Shown here: in pieces, positions 18,795 to 27,327 of the stretch | Position numbering within the stretch: the stretch's first letter is position 1 | How the letters are laid out: every line of letters begins with the position of its first letter | The notes under the pieces: model-generated | What the model saw: the letters and a program-made list of their open reading frames with translations, nothing else | What the model was told of the DNA's origin: nothing | The model's database searches: none | Made by a program: the position numbers and the translations under genes | Assembly: GCF_008806375.1 (NCBI RefSeq) | Contig: NZ_WAAT01000041.1 | Location: 85,697 to 149,696 of the forward strand | DNA: 64,000 nucleotides | Reading direction: 5' to 3' | DNA from: Pseudotamlana haliotis | Lineage (GTDB): Bacteria; Bacteroidota; Bacteroidia; Flavobacteriales; Flavobacteriaceae

Positions 18795-18836
18795 CAAAAA
18801 AGAAACCGCCTAGAGCTATGGACTCTAAACGGTTTC
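18795..18836 (-). terminator. Terminator of the lipoprotein gene
   Basis: GAAACCG (18802-18808) pairs with CGGTTTC (18830-18836), with an inner AGAG/CTCT pairing. On the minus strand it is followed by a T-run (AAAAA at 18796-18800 on the plus strand). It lies 27 bp after the stop at 18863. Confidence 0.75.
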
Positions 18837-18862
18837 TAACTAAATAACCAACCAAAAAACTT

Positions 18863-19792
18863 TTATATACGCCGTGAACTTTGTCGCGGATTTTCTTTTC
18901 TTTCTTTTTTAAACTTACGTTTTTTCTCTATTAATTCCTTTGTATCGTCCTTACCATTGGCAGCCTTGACATATTGAATATAGCCACGGCCGGCAAATTC
19001 ATAAGTTGTACCAGACGATGGCTGAAACAACGCTATGGTTTCATCATCAATAACGCTCAATTCAAAATATTCATTGCCGTAGATATCATAATCTAATGTT
19101 AAAGTTTTTAAATAGAAATTATTAGGAACGTCACGAACACCATAATCACCAATATAATCCCATTGAATATAGCTTGGGTTTGAGCCCACTTGATCTTGTG
19201 AACTACGAAAAGTTGTGTCATTTCCACCAGCTATAAACTGTAAATAATTTTCATCGTCAAACGGATTCACTTGACCAGCAGCACTGGTGTATATTTTCTC
19301 CCAAGCTGTATAATCTTGTAAAAAGTAGTGGATGTTATCATAAAACACCATATCATAATCAAAATTTGAACGCTGATAACCGTCCAAAAAATAAGACGTA
19401 TCATTATAAGGGTTATAAAGCTCTATGCGGTTGCTTGATATTTGGTACACTTCAAAAGTAGAAAAACCATCAACATCATGATCAACATCTAAAACCATAT
19501 CATAAGCATCATAAACACCTACATCCACACCAAAACCATTACCGGTTTCACCAATTCCAGCAATATTATTGTTTGCATAAAGCAATCTATTTACAAACGA
19601 AACGGTAAAAGCCTTTTGCAACCATGGTGTTTCACCATAACCTATAGTGGCATTAATATCGACATACCATAACTCATAAGAACCCAATAATTGATTTAAA
19701 GACACACGAGGTTCTTCAACATAAACAGCCTCACAAGAGGTAAATAGGGCGGTACTAAATACCACGACTAAAAGGAGTTTTATTGCTTTCAT
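18863..19792 (-). CDS. Predicted lipoprotein of unknown function
   Basis: 309 residues. Lipobox TALFTSC with Cys20, so probably lipid-anchored. The body is rich in Y, D and N, with repeated beta-type stretches (GSYELWYVDINATIGYG, TYEFAGRGYIQYV). The last 25 residues are strongly basic (EKKRKFKKERKENPRQSSRR), unusual for an otherwise acidic protein. No family recognised. It is divergent from gpsA, with its own terminator. Confidence 0.7.
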   Translation of the reverse strand: MKAIKLLLVVVFSTALFTSCEAVYVEEPRVSLNQLLGSYELWYVDINATIGYGETPWLQKAFTVSFVNRLLYANNNIAGIGETGNGFGVDVGVYDAYDMVLDVDHDVDGFSTFEVYQISSNRIELYNPYNDTSYFLDGYQRSNFDYDMVFYDNIHYFLQDYTAWEKIYTSAAGQVNPFDDENYLQFIAGGNDTTFRSSQDQVGSNPSYIQWDYIGDYGVRDVPNNFYLKTLTLDYDIYGNEYFELSVIDDETIALFQPSSGTTYEFAGRGYIQYVKAANGKDDTKELIEKKRKFKKERKENPRQSSRRI

Positions 19793-19893
19793 ATATTTAC
19801 AAGTTAATGATTTCTATGAAAGCAATTTCAAAACACGTGCCAAAAAAACAATTGCTTAATAGTGAAAGCCCCATTATTAAGCATTTTTTTATG

Positions 19894-19901
19894 TACTTTT
19901 G
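19894..19901 (+). promoter_or_regulatory. Putative -7 element (TACTTTTG) for gpsA
   Basis: TACTTTTG matches TAnnTTTG and sits 24 bp before the chosen gpsA ATG. It lies inside the longer open frame that begins at 19862, so it argues for the downstream start. Confidence 0.5.
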
Positions 19902-19924
19902 ACCTAGAAATTGATATCATTTTC

Positions 19925-20926
19925 ATGGATAAACCATTAAAATACGCCGTTTTCGGAGCAGGGAGCTGGGCTACTGCCATTGTAAAAATGCTTTCTGAAA
20001 ATTTAGATGAAATTGGTTGGTACATGCGTAGTGTTTACACCAAAGAGCACTTACTACGCGAACAGCACAACCCCAATTACTTAAGTTCGGTGGAGTTTCA
20101 CCTAGACCAACTTAAACTGAGTAACGACATCAATGAAGTTGCAGACTATGCTGATGTGCTTATTTTCGTCATCCCTTCGGCTTTTATATACAGTGAACTC
20201 GAAAAACTCAACATAGACATCTCTAACAAAACCATAGTCTCTGCCATCAAGGGTATCGTACCCGAAACAGAGCTATTAGTTGGCGAACATTTTCATGATG
20301 TTTACAAGGTACCTTATGAGAATATTGCTGTCATAGCTGGACCTTGCCATGCTGAAGAGGTCGCTCTAGAACGTTTATCTTATTTAACTATTTCTTGTGC
20401 TGATCAACAAAAGGCCTCACATATTGCCCATAGTTTAAGTAGCGATTACATCAAAACAACAATAAGTGATGATGTTATTGGTATTGAATATGCCGTTATG
20501 CTTAAAAACATTTACGCCATTGCCGCAGGTATCGCTCATGGTTTAGGTTATGGTGATAACTTCCAGAGTGTGCTTATGAGTAATGCCGCTCGCGAAATGA
20601 AGCGCTTCATTAAGAAAGTTCATAAAATGAAACGTAACATCAACAACTCTGCTTATCTGGGTGATTTATTGGTGACGGGGTATTCGGTATTTTCACGTAA
20701 CCGCATGTTCGGAAACATGATAGGAAAAGGCTATACCGTTAAATCGGCGCAAATGGAAATGAACATGGTTGCCGAAGGTTATTATGCCACAAAAAGTGCG
20801 CATGAACTCAACCTTAAAAACGCCAAGAAAACACAGATGCCTATTATAAACGCCGTTTATGAGGTGTTGTACGAAAACAAAAATCCAAAAAAAGTATTTA
20901 AAAAGTTAACAGAGAAGTTAGATTAG
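19925..20926 (+). CDS. gpsA: Glycerol-3-phosphate dehydrogenase [NAD(P)+]
   Basis: 333 residues from MDKPLKYAVFGAGSWATAI. The frame is open 21 codons further upstream, but a promoter-like element lies inside that extension and the family starts at the Rossmann strand, so I chose 19925. NAD-binding GAGSWA near residue 11; substrate-side motifs AGPCHAEEVA, the catalytic Lys region VMLKNIYAIAAGIAHGLGYGDN, and YLGDLLVTGYS. It makes sn-glycerol-3-phosphate from DHAP for phospholipid synthesis. Monocistronic. Confidence 0.93.
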   Translation: MDKPLKYAVFGAGSWATAIVKMLSENLDEIGWYMRSVYTKEHLLREQHNPNYLSSVEFHLDQLKLSNDINEVADYADVLIFVIPSAFIYSELEKLNIDISNKTIVSAIKGIVPETELLVGEHFHDVYKVPYENIAVIAGPCHAEEVALERLSYLTISCADQQKASHIAHSLSSDYIKTTISDDVIGIEYAVMLKNIYAIAAGIAHGLGYGDNFQSVLMSNAAREMKRFIKKVHKMKRNINNSAYLGDLLVTGYSVFSRNRMFGNMIGKGYTVKSAQMEMNMVAEGYYATKSAHELNLKNAKKTQMPIINAVYEVLYENKNPKKVFKKLTEKLD

Positions 20927-20943
20927 GCGTTGTTTGAAGTTTT

Positions 20944-21023
20944 GGGCGTTACCTAAAGGTCGGGCTTTCCGCTATATCTTTTTTTTGTGCCTCAAAAAAG
21001 GATGCCGCTGCAATCCCTAACGC
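20944..21023 (+). repeat. Dispersed repeat, GGGCGTTACCTAAAGG to CAATCCCTAACGC type
   Basis: An 80-bp element beginning GGGCGTTACCTAAAGGTCGG and ending GCAATCCCTAACGC. An inverted relative lies at 23119-23226, on the other side of the 21528 gene and pheS. Its short inverted ends (GGGCGTTA / CCCTAACGC) suggest a structured RNA or DNA hairpin. Confidence 0.7.
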
Positions 21024-21108
21024 GACATCAATACTCCAAAAGAACTTTTCAACTAAAAGTAAAAATTCATATTAGAAGTTAAATATTAGATATTAAAAGG
21101 TTTAAAAA

Positions 21109-21510
21109 CTTCTCGACTCCGCTCGAAGACCATTACGAAACATCACGGATACCAGTGTTCCAGAGGAGTCGAGAACAATTATTAAACACATAAACGATTC
21201 GACGTATAAACAGTACTCCTCAATAATCAATAAAAATTATCAATATTTAAGCGGATTACTACATTCAATAATCCTTCTCGACTCCGCTCGAAGACCACTA
21301 CGAAACATCACAGATACTGGTGTTCGAGCGGAGTCGAGAACAATTAAACACATAAACAATTATTGGGCTCCTGCATGAACTTTAACGCCAATCCTAATAA
21401 TCAATAACGAATAATCAATAATCAACCCACTAGCTTCAGATGCTTCTCGCCTCCGCTCGAAGACCACTATGAAACATCACCAATACCGGTGTTCGAGCGG
21501 AGTCGAGAAC
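21109..21510. repeat. Three tandem copies of an 18-bp-arm hairpin repeat
   Basis: Units at 21109-21175, 21274-21341 and 21443-21510, about 165-170 bp apart. The middle unit has perfect 18-bp inverted arms, TTCTCGACTCCGCTCGAA (21275-21292) and TTCGAGCGGAGTCGAGAA (21323-21340). The outer two have one or a few mismatches. The spacers also resemble each other (ACACATAAAC and AATAATCAATAA), so the array grew by tandem duplication. This fills most of the 600-bp gene-free stretch after gpsA. Confidence 0.85.
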
Positions 21511-21527
21511 AGTTAAAAACAAAAACC

Positions 21528-21923
21528 CTATTTCACCAATACCCCTTTTTCAGACATTAAAGGCAACTGTTGTAATGCTTTTAAATTAACCGTGTTTTTT
21601 CTAAACAAATAGGTTTTATCAAACATTTGGTTACCTTCAAAAAAGGTCACTTTAAAGGTATTATTTATTGCAAATAAATCTTCTTGCATGAGCTCTATTT
21701 TAGCATAGCTTTTCTTTGGAAGCACATCAATTTTCTTTCTAAAAATAGAAGTCATTTTATCTTCAGAATATCCGCCAGTTACTATAAGCACCATTTCTAA
21801 ATCAACGTCTTTATCATTAATAATATAGGCGTTCCAATCTTGGCTCTTATAAATGTCGTTATACTCATTTACTATGGCAATATAAACGCCTTCAACCTTT
21901 GGTATGATGATATCTTCTTTCAT
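21528..21923 (-). CDS. Conserved small protein of unknown function next to pheS
   Basis: 131 residues, no signal peptide or membrane segment. Rich in beta-type stretches (VEGVYIAIVNEYNDIYKSQ, FKVTFFEGNQMFDKTYLF), probably cytoplasmic. I do not recognise a domain. It lies 128 bp downstream of pheS and is separated from it by a terminator-like hairpin, so it may be transcribed on its own. Confidence 0.65.
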   Translation of the reverse strand: MKEDIIIPKVEGVYIAIVNEYNDIYKSQDWNAYIINDKDVDLEMVLIVTGGYSEDKMTSIFRKKIDVLPKKSYAKIELMQEDLFAINNTFKVTFFEGNQMFDKTYLFRKNTVNLKALQQLPLMSEKGVLVK

Positions 21924-22003
21924 GCTACAAAAATAATAAATTCTCTTAAAGCCTTAAGTTTTTTAGAAATTTCTAATATGTAAAAACAAGGTCATAAAAA
22001 CAT

Positions 22004-22031
22004 AAAAAGCCGACTACATAGAGCCGGCTTT
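22004..22031 (-). terminator. Terminator after pheS
   Basis: AAAGCCG (22006-22012) pairs with CGGCTTT (22025-22031) around a 12-nt loop, followed on the minus strand by a short T-run. It begins 21 bp after the pheS stop. Confidence 0.75.
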
Positions 22032-22051
22032 AAACTAATTTTTTAAATATA

Positions 22052-23071
22052 TTATAAGGCGCTTTTAAACTGCTCTAAAAAACGCACATCGTTTTCACTT
22101 AATAATCTAATATCGCCAATTTGATGTAATAACATCGCAATACGGTCAATACCTACTCCAAAAGCAAAACCAGAATATTCTTGAGTATCAATATTACAGT
22201 TTTCTAGAACATTAGGATCTACCATACCACAGCCACCAATTTCTAACCAACCAGTACCTTTGGTGATTTTATAATCGGTTTCGGTCTCTAAGCCCCAATA
22301 CACATCAATTTCGGCACTAGGCTCTGTAAATGGAAAGTATGACGGACGTAGACGAATTTTACTTTTTCCGAACATTTCGGTTGTAAAATGCTGAAGGGTT
22401 TGTTTTAAATCTGCAAAACTCACATCTTTATCAATATACAAACCTTCTACTTGATGGAAAAAACAGTGTGAACGGGCTGAAATTGCCTCATTTCTATACA
22501 CACGACCTGGAGAAATAGTACGTATAGGTGGTTGATTATTTTCCATGTAACGCACCTGTACTGAACTGGTGTGTGTACGCAATAAAATATCTGGATTCGT
22601 TTGAATAAAAAAGGTATCCTGCATATCACGTGCTGGGTGATACTCAGGTAAATTTAATGCCGTGAAGTTATGCCAATCGTCTTCAATTTCTGGACCTTCA
22701 CTCACGTTGAATCCGATACGTGAAAAGATTTCGATAATTTGATTTTTTACAATTGAAATCGGGTGACGCGCTCCAATATGGATAGGCTCCCCCGGACGTG
22801 ATAAATCACCGTAAACGCCCTTAACTTCTTCCTTAGACTCTAAGGCGTCTTTGAGTTCGTTTACTTTTTCTTCGGCTGTTTTTTTAAGCTTATTTATGGT
22901 TTGACCAAATTCTTTCTTTTGATCGTTAGCCACATTTTTAAACTCAGCAAAAAAGTCATTTAACAATCCTTTTTTACCTAGGTATTTTATACGAAAAGCT
23001 TCTACTTCTTCTTTGCTTTTTGCTTCAAAAGCTTCGGCTTCAGCGATCAAGTCTTTTATCTTATCTATCAT
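22052..23071 (-). CDS. pheS: Phenylalanine-tRNA ligase alpha subunit
   Basis: 339 residues, full length for bacterial PheS. An N-terminal coiled-coil (about 1-90, KSKEEVEAFRIKYLGKKG) contacts tRNA. The catalytic class II core follows: RHPISIV (motif 1 region), LLRTHTSSVQVRYME, ISPGRVYRNEAISARSH (motif 2), and FAFGVGIDRIAMLLH (motif 3). It charges tRNA-Phe together with PheT, which is not in this window. Confidence 0.96.
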   Translation of the reverse strand: MIDKIKDLIAEAEAFEAKSKEEVEAFRIKYLGKKGLLNDFFAEFKNVANDQKKEFGQTINKLKKTAEEKVNELKDALESKEEVKGVYGDLSRPGEPIHIGARHPISIVKNQIIEIFSRIGFNVSEGPEIEDDWHNFTALNLPEYHPARDMQDTFFIQTNPDILLRTHTSSVQVRYMENNQPPIRTISPGRVYRNEAISARSHCFFHQVEGLYIDKDVSFADLKQTLQHFTTEMFGKSKIRLRPSYFPFTEPSAEIDVYWGLETETDYKITKGTGWLEIGGCGMVDPNVLENCNIDTQEYSGFAFGVGIDRIAMLLHQIGDIRLLSENDVRFLEQFKSAL

Positions 23072-23118
23072 AACGTCATTTCAAAAATGAATGCAAATTT
23101 ACTATTTTTTCGCGATTT

Positions 23119-23226
23119 GCGTTAGGGATTGCAGAGGAAATCCATTTGGAGAGGTACCAATCAAAAGATTGTATCTTTTCGACTCCGCTCAAGATAAACT
23201 CACAGCCCGACCTTTAGCTAACGCCC
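23119..23226 (-). repeat. Inverted relative of the 20944 repeat carrying a hairpin-repeat arm
   Basis: Starts GCGTTAGGGATTGCAG and ends CTTTAGCTAACGCCC, the reverse complement of the ends of the 20944-21023 element. Its interior contains TTTTCGACTCCGCTCAAGAT (23177-23196), a close relative of the arms in the 21.1-21.5 kb array, so two repeat families are joined here. Confidence 0.7.
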
Positions 23227-23234
23227 AAAATATT

Positions 23235-23591
23235 TTAATGAATATATTCGGTTTCTAAAAAGTAGTTTACAATGGCTTCTTTCATTAAAACACTTTGCTC
23301 ACCGGCTTTTAAATGCGGTAGGTTTTCGAGTGTTTTGTAATGTGGCCAACCCTCATCATCTACAAAATCGAGTTCGTAGTAACCGTAAGGCACCAGAAGT
23401 TTGCAAATGGCAATATGCATCAAATCTAACTTTTGATCTTTTTTAAAGGCTCTATCGAGCTGCCCCAGTTCTTGTACCCCAATTAAATATATAATAGCAT
23501 CAAGATCCATAGGGTCGCCATCGGCAAATTGATCTGATAGTTTTGTTACCACCAAATCCCATCGTGTTTTTAATTCTTCGTCTCTAGACAT
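23235..23591 (-). CDS. Conserved small protein of unknown function
   Basis: 118 residues, soluble, acidic. Contains DAIIYLIGVQELGQLDRAFKKDQK and LLVPYGYYELDFVDDEG; ends ETEYIH. No domain recognised. It runs divergently from cvpA, with a 155-bp spacer between them. Confidence 0.65.
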   Translation of the reverse strand: MSRDEELKTRWDLVVTKLSDQFADGDPMDLDAIIYLIGVQELGQLDRAFKKDQKLDLMHIAICKLLVPYGYYELDFVDDEGWPHYKTLENLPHLKAGEQSVLMKEAIVNYFLETEYIH

Positions 23592-23746
23592 CTATTTTTT
23601 GTTTAAAAACCGCAAAACTGTACTATTTAGACGTTTTGAAGCTATTTTAATTTGGGCACCAAAGTTACGGAATGAGGAGGTCACTTGAAGTATCTTAGCT
23701 GAAAAAGGGCGAAATTTATTATATATTTACAGAAAGATTAACAATT

Positions 23747-24301
23747 ATGGGTGTTATTGATATTGTTTTAGGGGCTTTAATTTTATTTGGCTTAGTTCGC
23801 GGGTTTATGAAAGGCCTTTTTGTGGAAGTCGCTTCATTGGTTGCGCTTATTGCGGGTGTTTACGGGGCCATTCATTTTAGTAATTTTGCTGCCGATTTTT
23901 TACAAGACAAAACCAACTGGGAAGAACAAACCATTAATATAGCTGCTTTTGCAATTACTTTTGTTATCATCGTTTTAGCGATAGGCCTTGCAGGAAAAGC
24001 ATTAACCAAACTTGCTGATTTTGCCGCCTTAGGCATTATTAACAAATTACTTGGGGCAATTTTTGGCGCTCTAAAAATTGCTTTAATTTTAAGTATTATT
24101 CTGAATATTTTTGACCGCATGAACAACACCATCACTTTTCTTGATGAAGAAACGGTAGCTAGCTCTATTTTATACGAACCCGTAAAATCTATAGTGCCAT
24201 TAATTTACCCAAGTATTATGGCTGAAACCGAAAAATTAAAGGAAGACGAGAACCCTGAAAGGGGAAAAGAAAAAATATCTATTTTTAAAGATGAAGCTTA
24301 G
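23747..24301 (+). CDS. cvpA: CvpA family membrane protein
   Basis: 184 residues with four membrane segments (roughly 3-22, 27-47, 64-84, 101-121) and the CvpA-type opening IDIVLGALILFGLVRGFMKG. It ends in a charged tail (EDENPERGKEKISIFKD). CvpA proteins were linked to colicin V production in E. coli; in most bacteria their role is an envelope or transport-related one that is not settled. Convergent with the carbonic anhydrase gene. Confidence 0.85.
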   Translation: MGVIDIVLGALILFGLVRGFMKGLFVEVASLVALIAGVYGAIHFSNFAADFLQDKTNWEEQTINIAAFAITFVIIVLAIGLAGKALTKLADFAALGIINKLLGAIFGALKIALILSIILNIFDRMNNTITFLDEETVASSILYEPVKSIVPLIYPSIMAETEKLKEDENPERGKEKISIFKDEA

Positions 24302-24463
24302 ACCATTTCTGCTTTTATTTTATGGTAAAAGAAAATGATGGTTTTTGTTTTATAGAAAACATAAAAATAAAGCATAGCCATAGCTACGGTTTCTTTTTAT
24401 GTTGCACTAGAAAGCAAAATGGCGCATTTTATTGGCGGAAATTAAGAGTATAAATGGTCTTAG

Positions 24464-24507
24464 GCATAAAAAAAGCCAACACGCGATGTGTTGACTTTTT
24501 TTATGCT
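24464..24507. terminator. Bidirectional terminator between cvpA and carbonic anhydrase
   Basis: GCCAACAC (24475-24482) pairs with GTGTTGAC (24488-24495) with one mismatch. It is flanked by seven A on the left and seven T on the right, so it can stop transcription from both converging genes. Confidence 0.85.
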
Positions 24508-24581
24508 ATTAATTAATCAAAGGGACTGATTGTATAAATATGATCTATACAGACCCCTATGAATATTAAATCTAAGATTTT

Positions 24582-25208
24582 TTAATAAAAATCTACAGCT
24601 CCTGTACTTACGTTGTACATGGCACCAACGATTTTAATCTCTCCTGCCTTTTCCATTTCAGATAAAACTGGACTTTCGGCGTGAATTCTATCAATCGTTA
24701 ACTCCACATTCTTTTTAGCGACTTCGTTAACGAAATCGATGTTCTTAGAGGTTCTTTCACTTTCATCTTTAGGCTCTACAACACCATTAACAGCAGGCTT
24801 GATTTTCTCTAACATTGCTGTCAAGTTTCCTAGTTCTGCGTTATCACAAGCTCCTTTTACAGCGCCACAGCTTGTGTGTCCTAACACAACAATAACTCTG
24901 GTTCCTGCTAATTTACAAGCAAACTCCATACTTCCTAAAATATCTTCGTTTACGAAGTTCCCAGCGATTCTAACACTAAATATATCTCCTAATCCTTGGT
25001 CAAAAACCAATTCGGCAGACACACGTGAATCGATACAACTTAAAATAGTTGCAAAAGGAAATTGCCCGGCGCTAGTATCGTTAACTTGTTCTAATAAATT
25101 TCTATTGGCTTTTAAATTATTTTGAAATCTTACATTCCCTTCTTGTAGAAAATTTAATGCTTTCTCAGGAGTCAATGTTGCTTGTGTTTCTTTAGTATGT
25201 GCTTTCAT
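24582..25208 (-). CDS. can: Beta-class carbonic anhydrase
   Basis: 208 residues. Zinc and catalytic residues are all present: C58-x-D60-x-R62 (SCIDSR) and H111-x-x-C114 (LGHTSCGAVKG). No signal peptide, so cytoplasmic. It interconverts CO2 and bicarbonate. It lies 82 bp downstream of the SulP transporter in the same orientation, which suggests paired uptake and use of inorganic carbon. Confidence 0.94.
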   Translation of the reverse strand: MKAHTKETQATLTPEKALNFLQEGNVRFQNNLKANRNLLEQVNDTSAGQFPFATILSCIDSRVSAELVFDQGLGDIFSVRIAGNFVNEDILGSMEFACKLAGTRVIVVLGHTSCGAVKGACDNAELGNLTAMLEKIKPAVNGVVEPKDESERTSKNIDFVNEVAKKNVELTIDRIHAESPVLSEMEKAGEIKIVGAMYNVSTGAVDFY

Positions 25209-25290
25209 AATATTATCTTTTTAATACTGATTTCATCGGGTTTAATATCTTCTAAGACTGTTACTTAAACCGTGAAATCTATTTTTTGTT

Positions 25291-26883
25291 TTAACTTAAA
25301 CTAATCTTTGATTTAGGCTTACTACGGAAAAATTCAAAATAACTTTCTGGATTTTCAACAACACCACGTTTTGAAACGAGCTTAATATCAATATTACGCT
25401 CTTTGGCTTTCGTAGAAAAATCATCAAGAATTTCGATAATATCATTATCTAAATACCTTGTTTTCATAAGGTTTAGTTCTAAATACGTTTCATTAGGTAA
25501 GCTGTCTAGTTCTTTTAAAATAGCACCTTTATTAAAAAAGGTAACTTCTTCAGCTAAAGTCATGCTAATTATGTGTTTACCATTACTTTTATCTTCAATA
25601 TGAAGGAAGTGTGAGTTTTGGTAACTCTTTAGTAGAATAACTACAACACCCACTAAAAGCCCTAAACTAATACCTACTAATAAATCAGTAAATACAATAC
25701 CTACAACAGTAACTATAAACGGTACAAACTGTTTCCAACCTAATTTATACATTTTAAAAAATAAAGCAGGTTTCGCCAATTTATAGCCTACAACAAATAA
25801 AATAGCTGCAAGTACAGATAAAGGAATTTTATTAAGTAAGGTTGGTATCAATACTACCGAAATTAACAGTAAGAAACCGTGAATGATTGTCGATAATTTT
25901 GTTTTACCTCCAGATTGAATATTAGCTGAACTTCGTACAATCACCTGAGTAATTGGCAAACCACCAACTAAACCTGAAACGATATTACCAGCACCTTGAG
26001 CTAATAACTCACGATTGGTAGGGGTTACATTTTTGTCTGGATCTAATTTATCTGTAGCTTCTACACTCAATAAAGTTTCTAAACTTGCTACTAAAGCAAT
26101 GGTAAAGGCCACAACCCAAACATCAACACTAGTAATAGCTCCAAAATTAGGAAAACTAAATTGCCCAATGAAAGAATCTAAATCTTCTGGAATCGGCACA
26201 CTTACTAAGTGCGTGCTTTCAATTGCAAGTGATCCACTAGTACCAAAAATTGAATAAAAGACAATACCTAAAACAACAGCAATTAAAGGCCCTTGAATCA
26301 CTGTAAAAAACTTTGCTTTTTTAGCTAAAATATTATCCCAAAACAAAATTACTGCTAAACCAATAACACCAATAACTAGTGATCCAATAATAAGGTTATC
26401 AAATATATTAAAAATGGCCGAAAACGTATTCTCGCCTGAAGCTTCTAAAAAACTATCTGCCCCTTCTGGCTCGGCATCATATCCAAAAAAGTGTGGAATT
26501 TGCTTCAAAATAATGATGATACCAATACCGGTAAGCATGCCCTTAATTACTGAAGATGGGAAATAGTACCCAATAACTCCAGCCTTAAGTACCCCAAAAA
26601 TAATTTGAATAATACCTGCTAAAACAACAGCTACTAAGAAATTTTCATAACCACCTAAAGTTCCAATGGCGGTTAAAACAATGGCAGCCAATCCAGCTGC
26701 TGGTCCACTAACACCTAATTTAGAACCACTAAGGGCTCCAACTACAACACCACCAATAATACCAGCAATTACACCAGAAAATAAAGGTGCTCCACTGGCT
26801 AAAGCGATTCCTAAACATAATGGTAACGCAACAAAAAACACGACTACACTCGATGGCAAGTCATTTTTTAAATATTTAAACAT
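25291..26883 (-). CDS. SulP family anion transporter (probable bicarbonate)
   Basis: 530 residues. About 12-14 membrane segments (1-430), with the SulP opening LPSSVVVFFVALPLCLGIALASGAP and the conserved GLVGGLPITQVIVRSSANI. A shortened C-terminal STAS-like domain follows (about 440-520, LELNLMKTRYLDNDIIEILDD). The family carries sulfate, bicarbonate or other anions. The adjacent beta-carbonic anhydrase points to bicarbonate, by context only; sulfate is the alternative. Confidence 0.9.
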   Translation of the reverse strand: MFKYLKNDLPSSVVVFFVALPLCLGIALASGAPLFSGVIAGIIGGVVVGALSGSKLGVSGPAAGLAAIVLTAIGTLGGYENFLVAVVLAGIIQIIFGVLKAGVIGYYFPSSVIKGMLTGIGIIIILKQIPHFFGYDAEPEGADSFLEASGENTFSAIFNIFDNLIIGSLVIGVIGLAVILFWDNILAKKAKFFTVIQGPLIAVVLGIVFYSIFGTSGSLAIESTHLVSVPIPEDLDSFIGQFSFPNFGAITSVDVWVVAFTIALVASLETLLSVEATDKLDPDKNVTPTNRELLAQGAGNIVSGLVGGLPITQVIVRSSANIQSGGKTKLSTIIHGFLLLISVVLIPTLLNKIPLSVLAAILFVVGYKLAKPALFFKMYKLGWKQFVPFIVTVVGIVFTDLLVGISLGLLVGVVVILLKSYQNSHFLHIEDKSNGKHIISMTLAEEVTFFNKGAILKELDSLPNETYLELNLMKTRYLDNDIIEILDDFSTKAKERNIDIKLVSKRGVVENPESYFEFFRSKPKSKISLS

Positions 26884-26975
26884 ACTATAATAAATTTTAC
26901 TTAAGACCTTTCTATACGGCTTAAGTTGTTAAAAATAATGAGACTATATCACTAGTCTGTTAACGAAAAATTATA

Positions 26976-27272
26976 CTATGTAAAATCGGGTGGCGGGGAA
27001 ACTAAATTGCGGTGTGGTATGGTGTACGTTTTAAATACATACCCCGTGATATTTTCATGATTACTTAAAAAGAAGTTTGACTCATGATTTAAATCGCTAA
27101 GAACAACGATTTCTTTATTCACATTTTTTGGAGTACCATTCTCTTCTTCTTCAGCAAAAGAGTAGAAAAAGGAAATATCAATGGTGTCATCTACCATTTT
27201 GAGTATTGTTGGTGCCGCAATAAACGCCAAAAATATCATGGATAAAATTATAGAAACAAAATGTCTTGACAT
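26976..27272 (-). CDS. Small single-pass envelope protein
   Basis: 98 residues. One hydrophobic N-terminal segment (VSIILSMIFLAFIAAPTIL), then an acidic stretch (EEEENG) and a C-terminus ending NLVSPPPDFT. Similar small proteins with a PPP-type tail are common in flavobacteria, with no assigned role. It sits 55 bp downstream of batE and may be the last gene of that transcript. Confidence 0.6.
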   Translation of the reverse strand: MSRHFVSIILSMIFLAFIAAPTILKMVDDTIDISFFYSFAEEEENGTPKNVNKEIVVLSDLNHESNFFLSNHENITGYVFKTYTIPHRNLVSPPPDFT

Positions 27273-27327
27273 TAACCTTTAAATTAAGGTACCAAATATA
27301 AAAAATATTCTTGCAGCATCACAGCAT

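Noticed and set aside
24358..24406. Second hairpin AACATAAAAA / TTTTTATGTT after cvpA
   Set aside because: The outer arms pair, but the interior is not complementary; the nearby 24464-24507 hairpin is a much better terminator.
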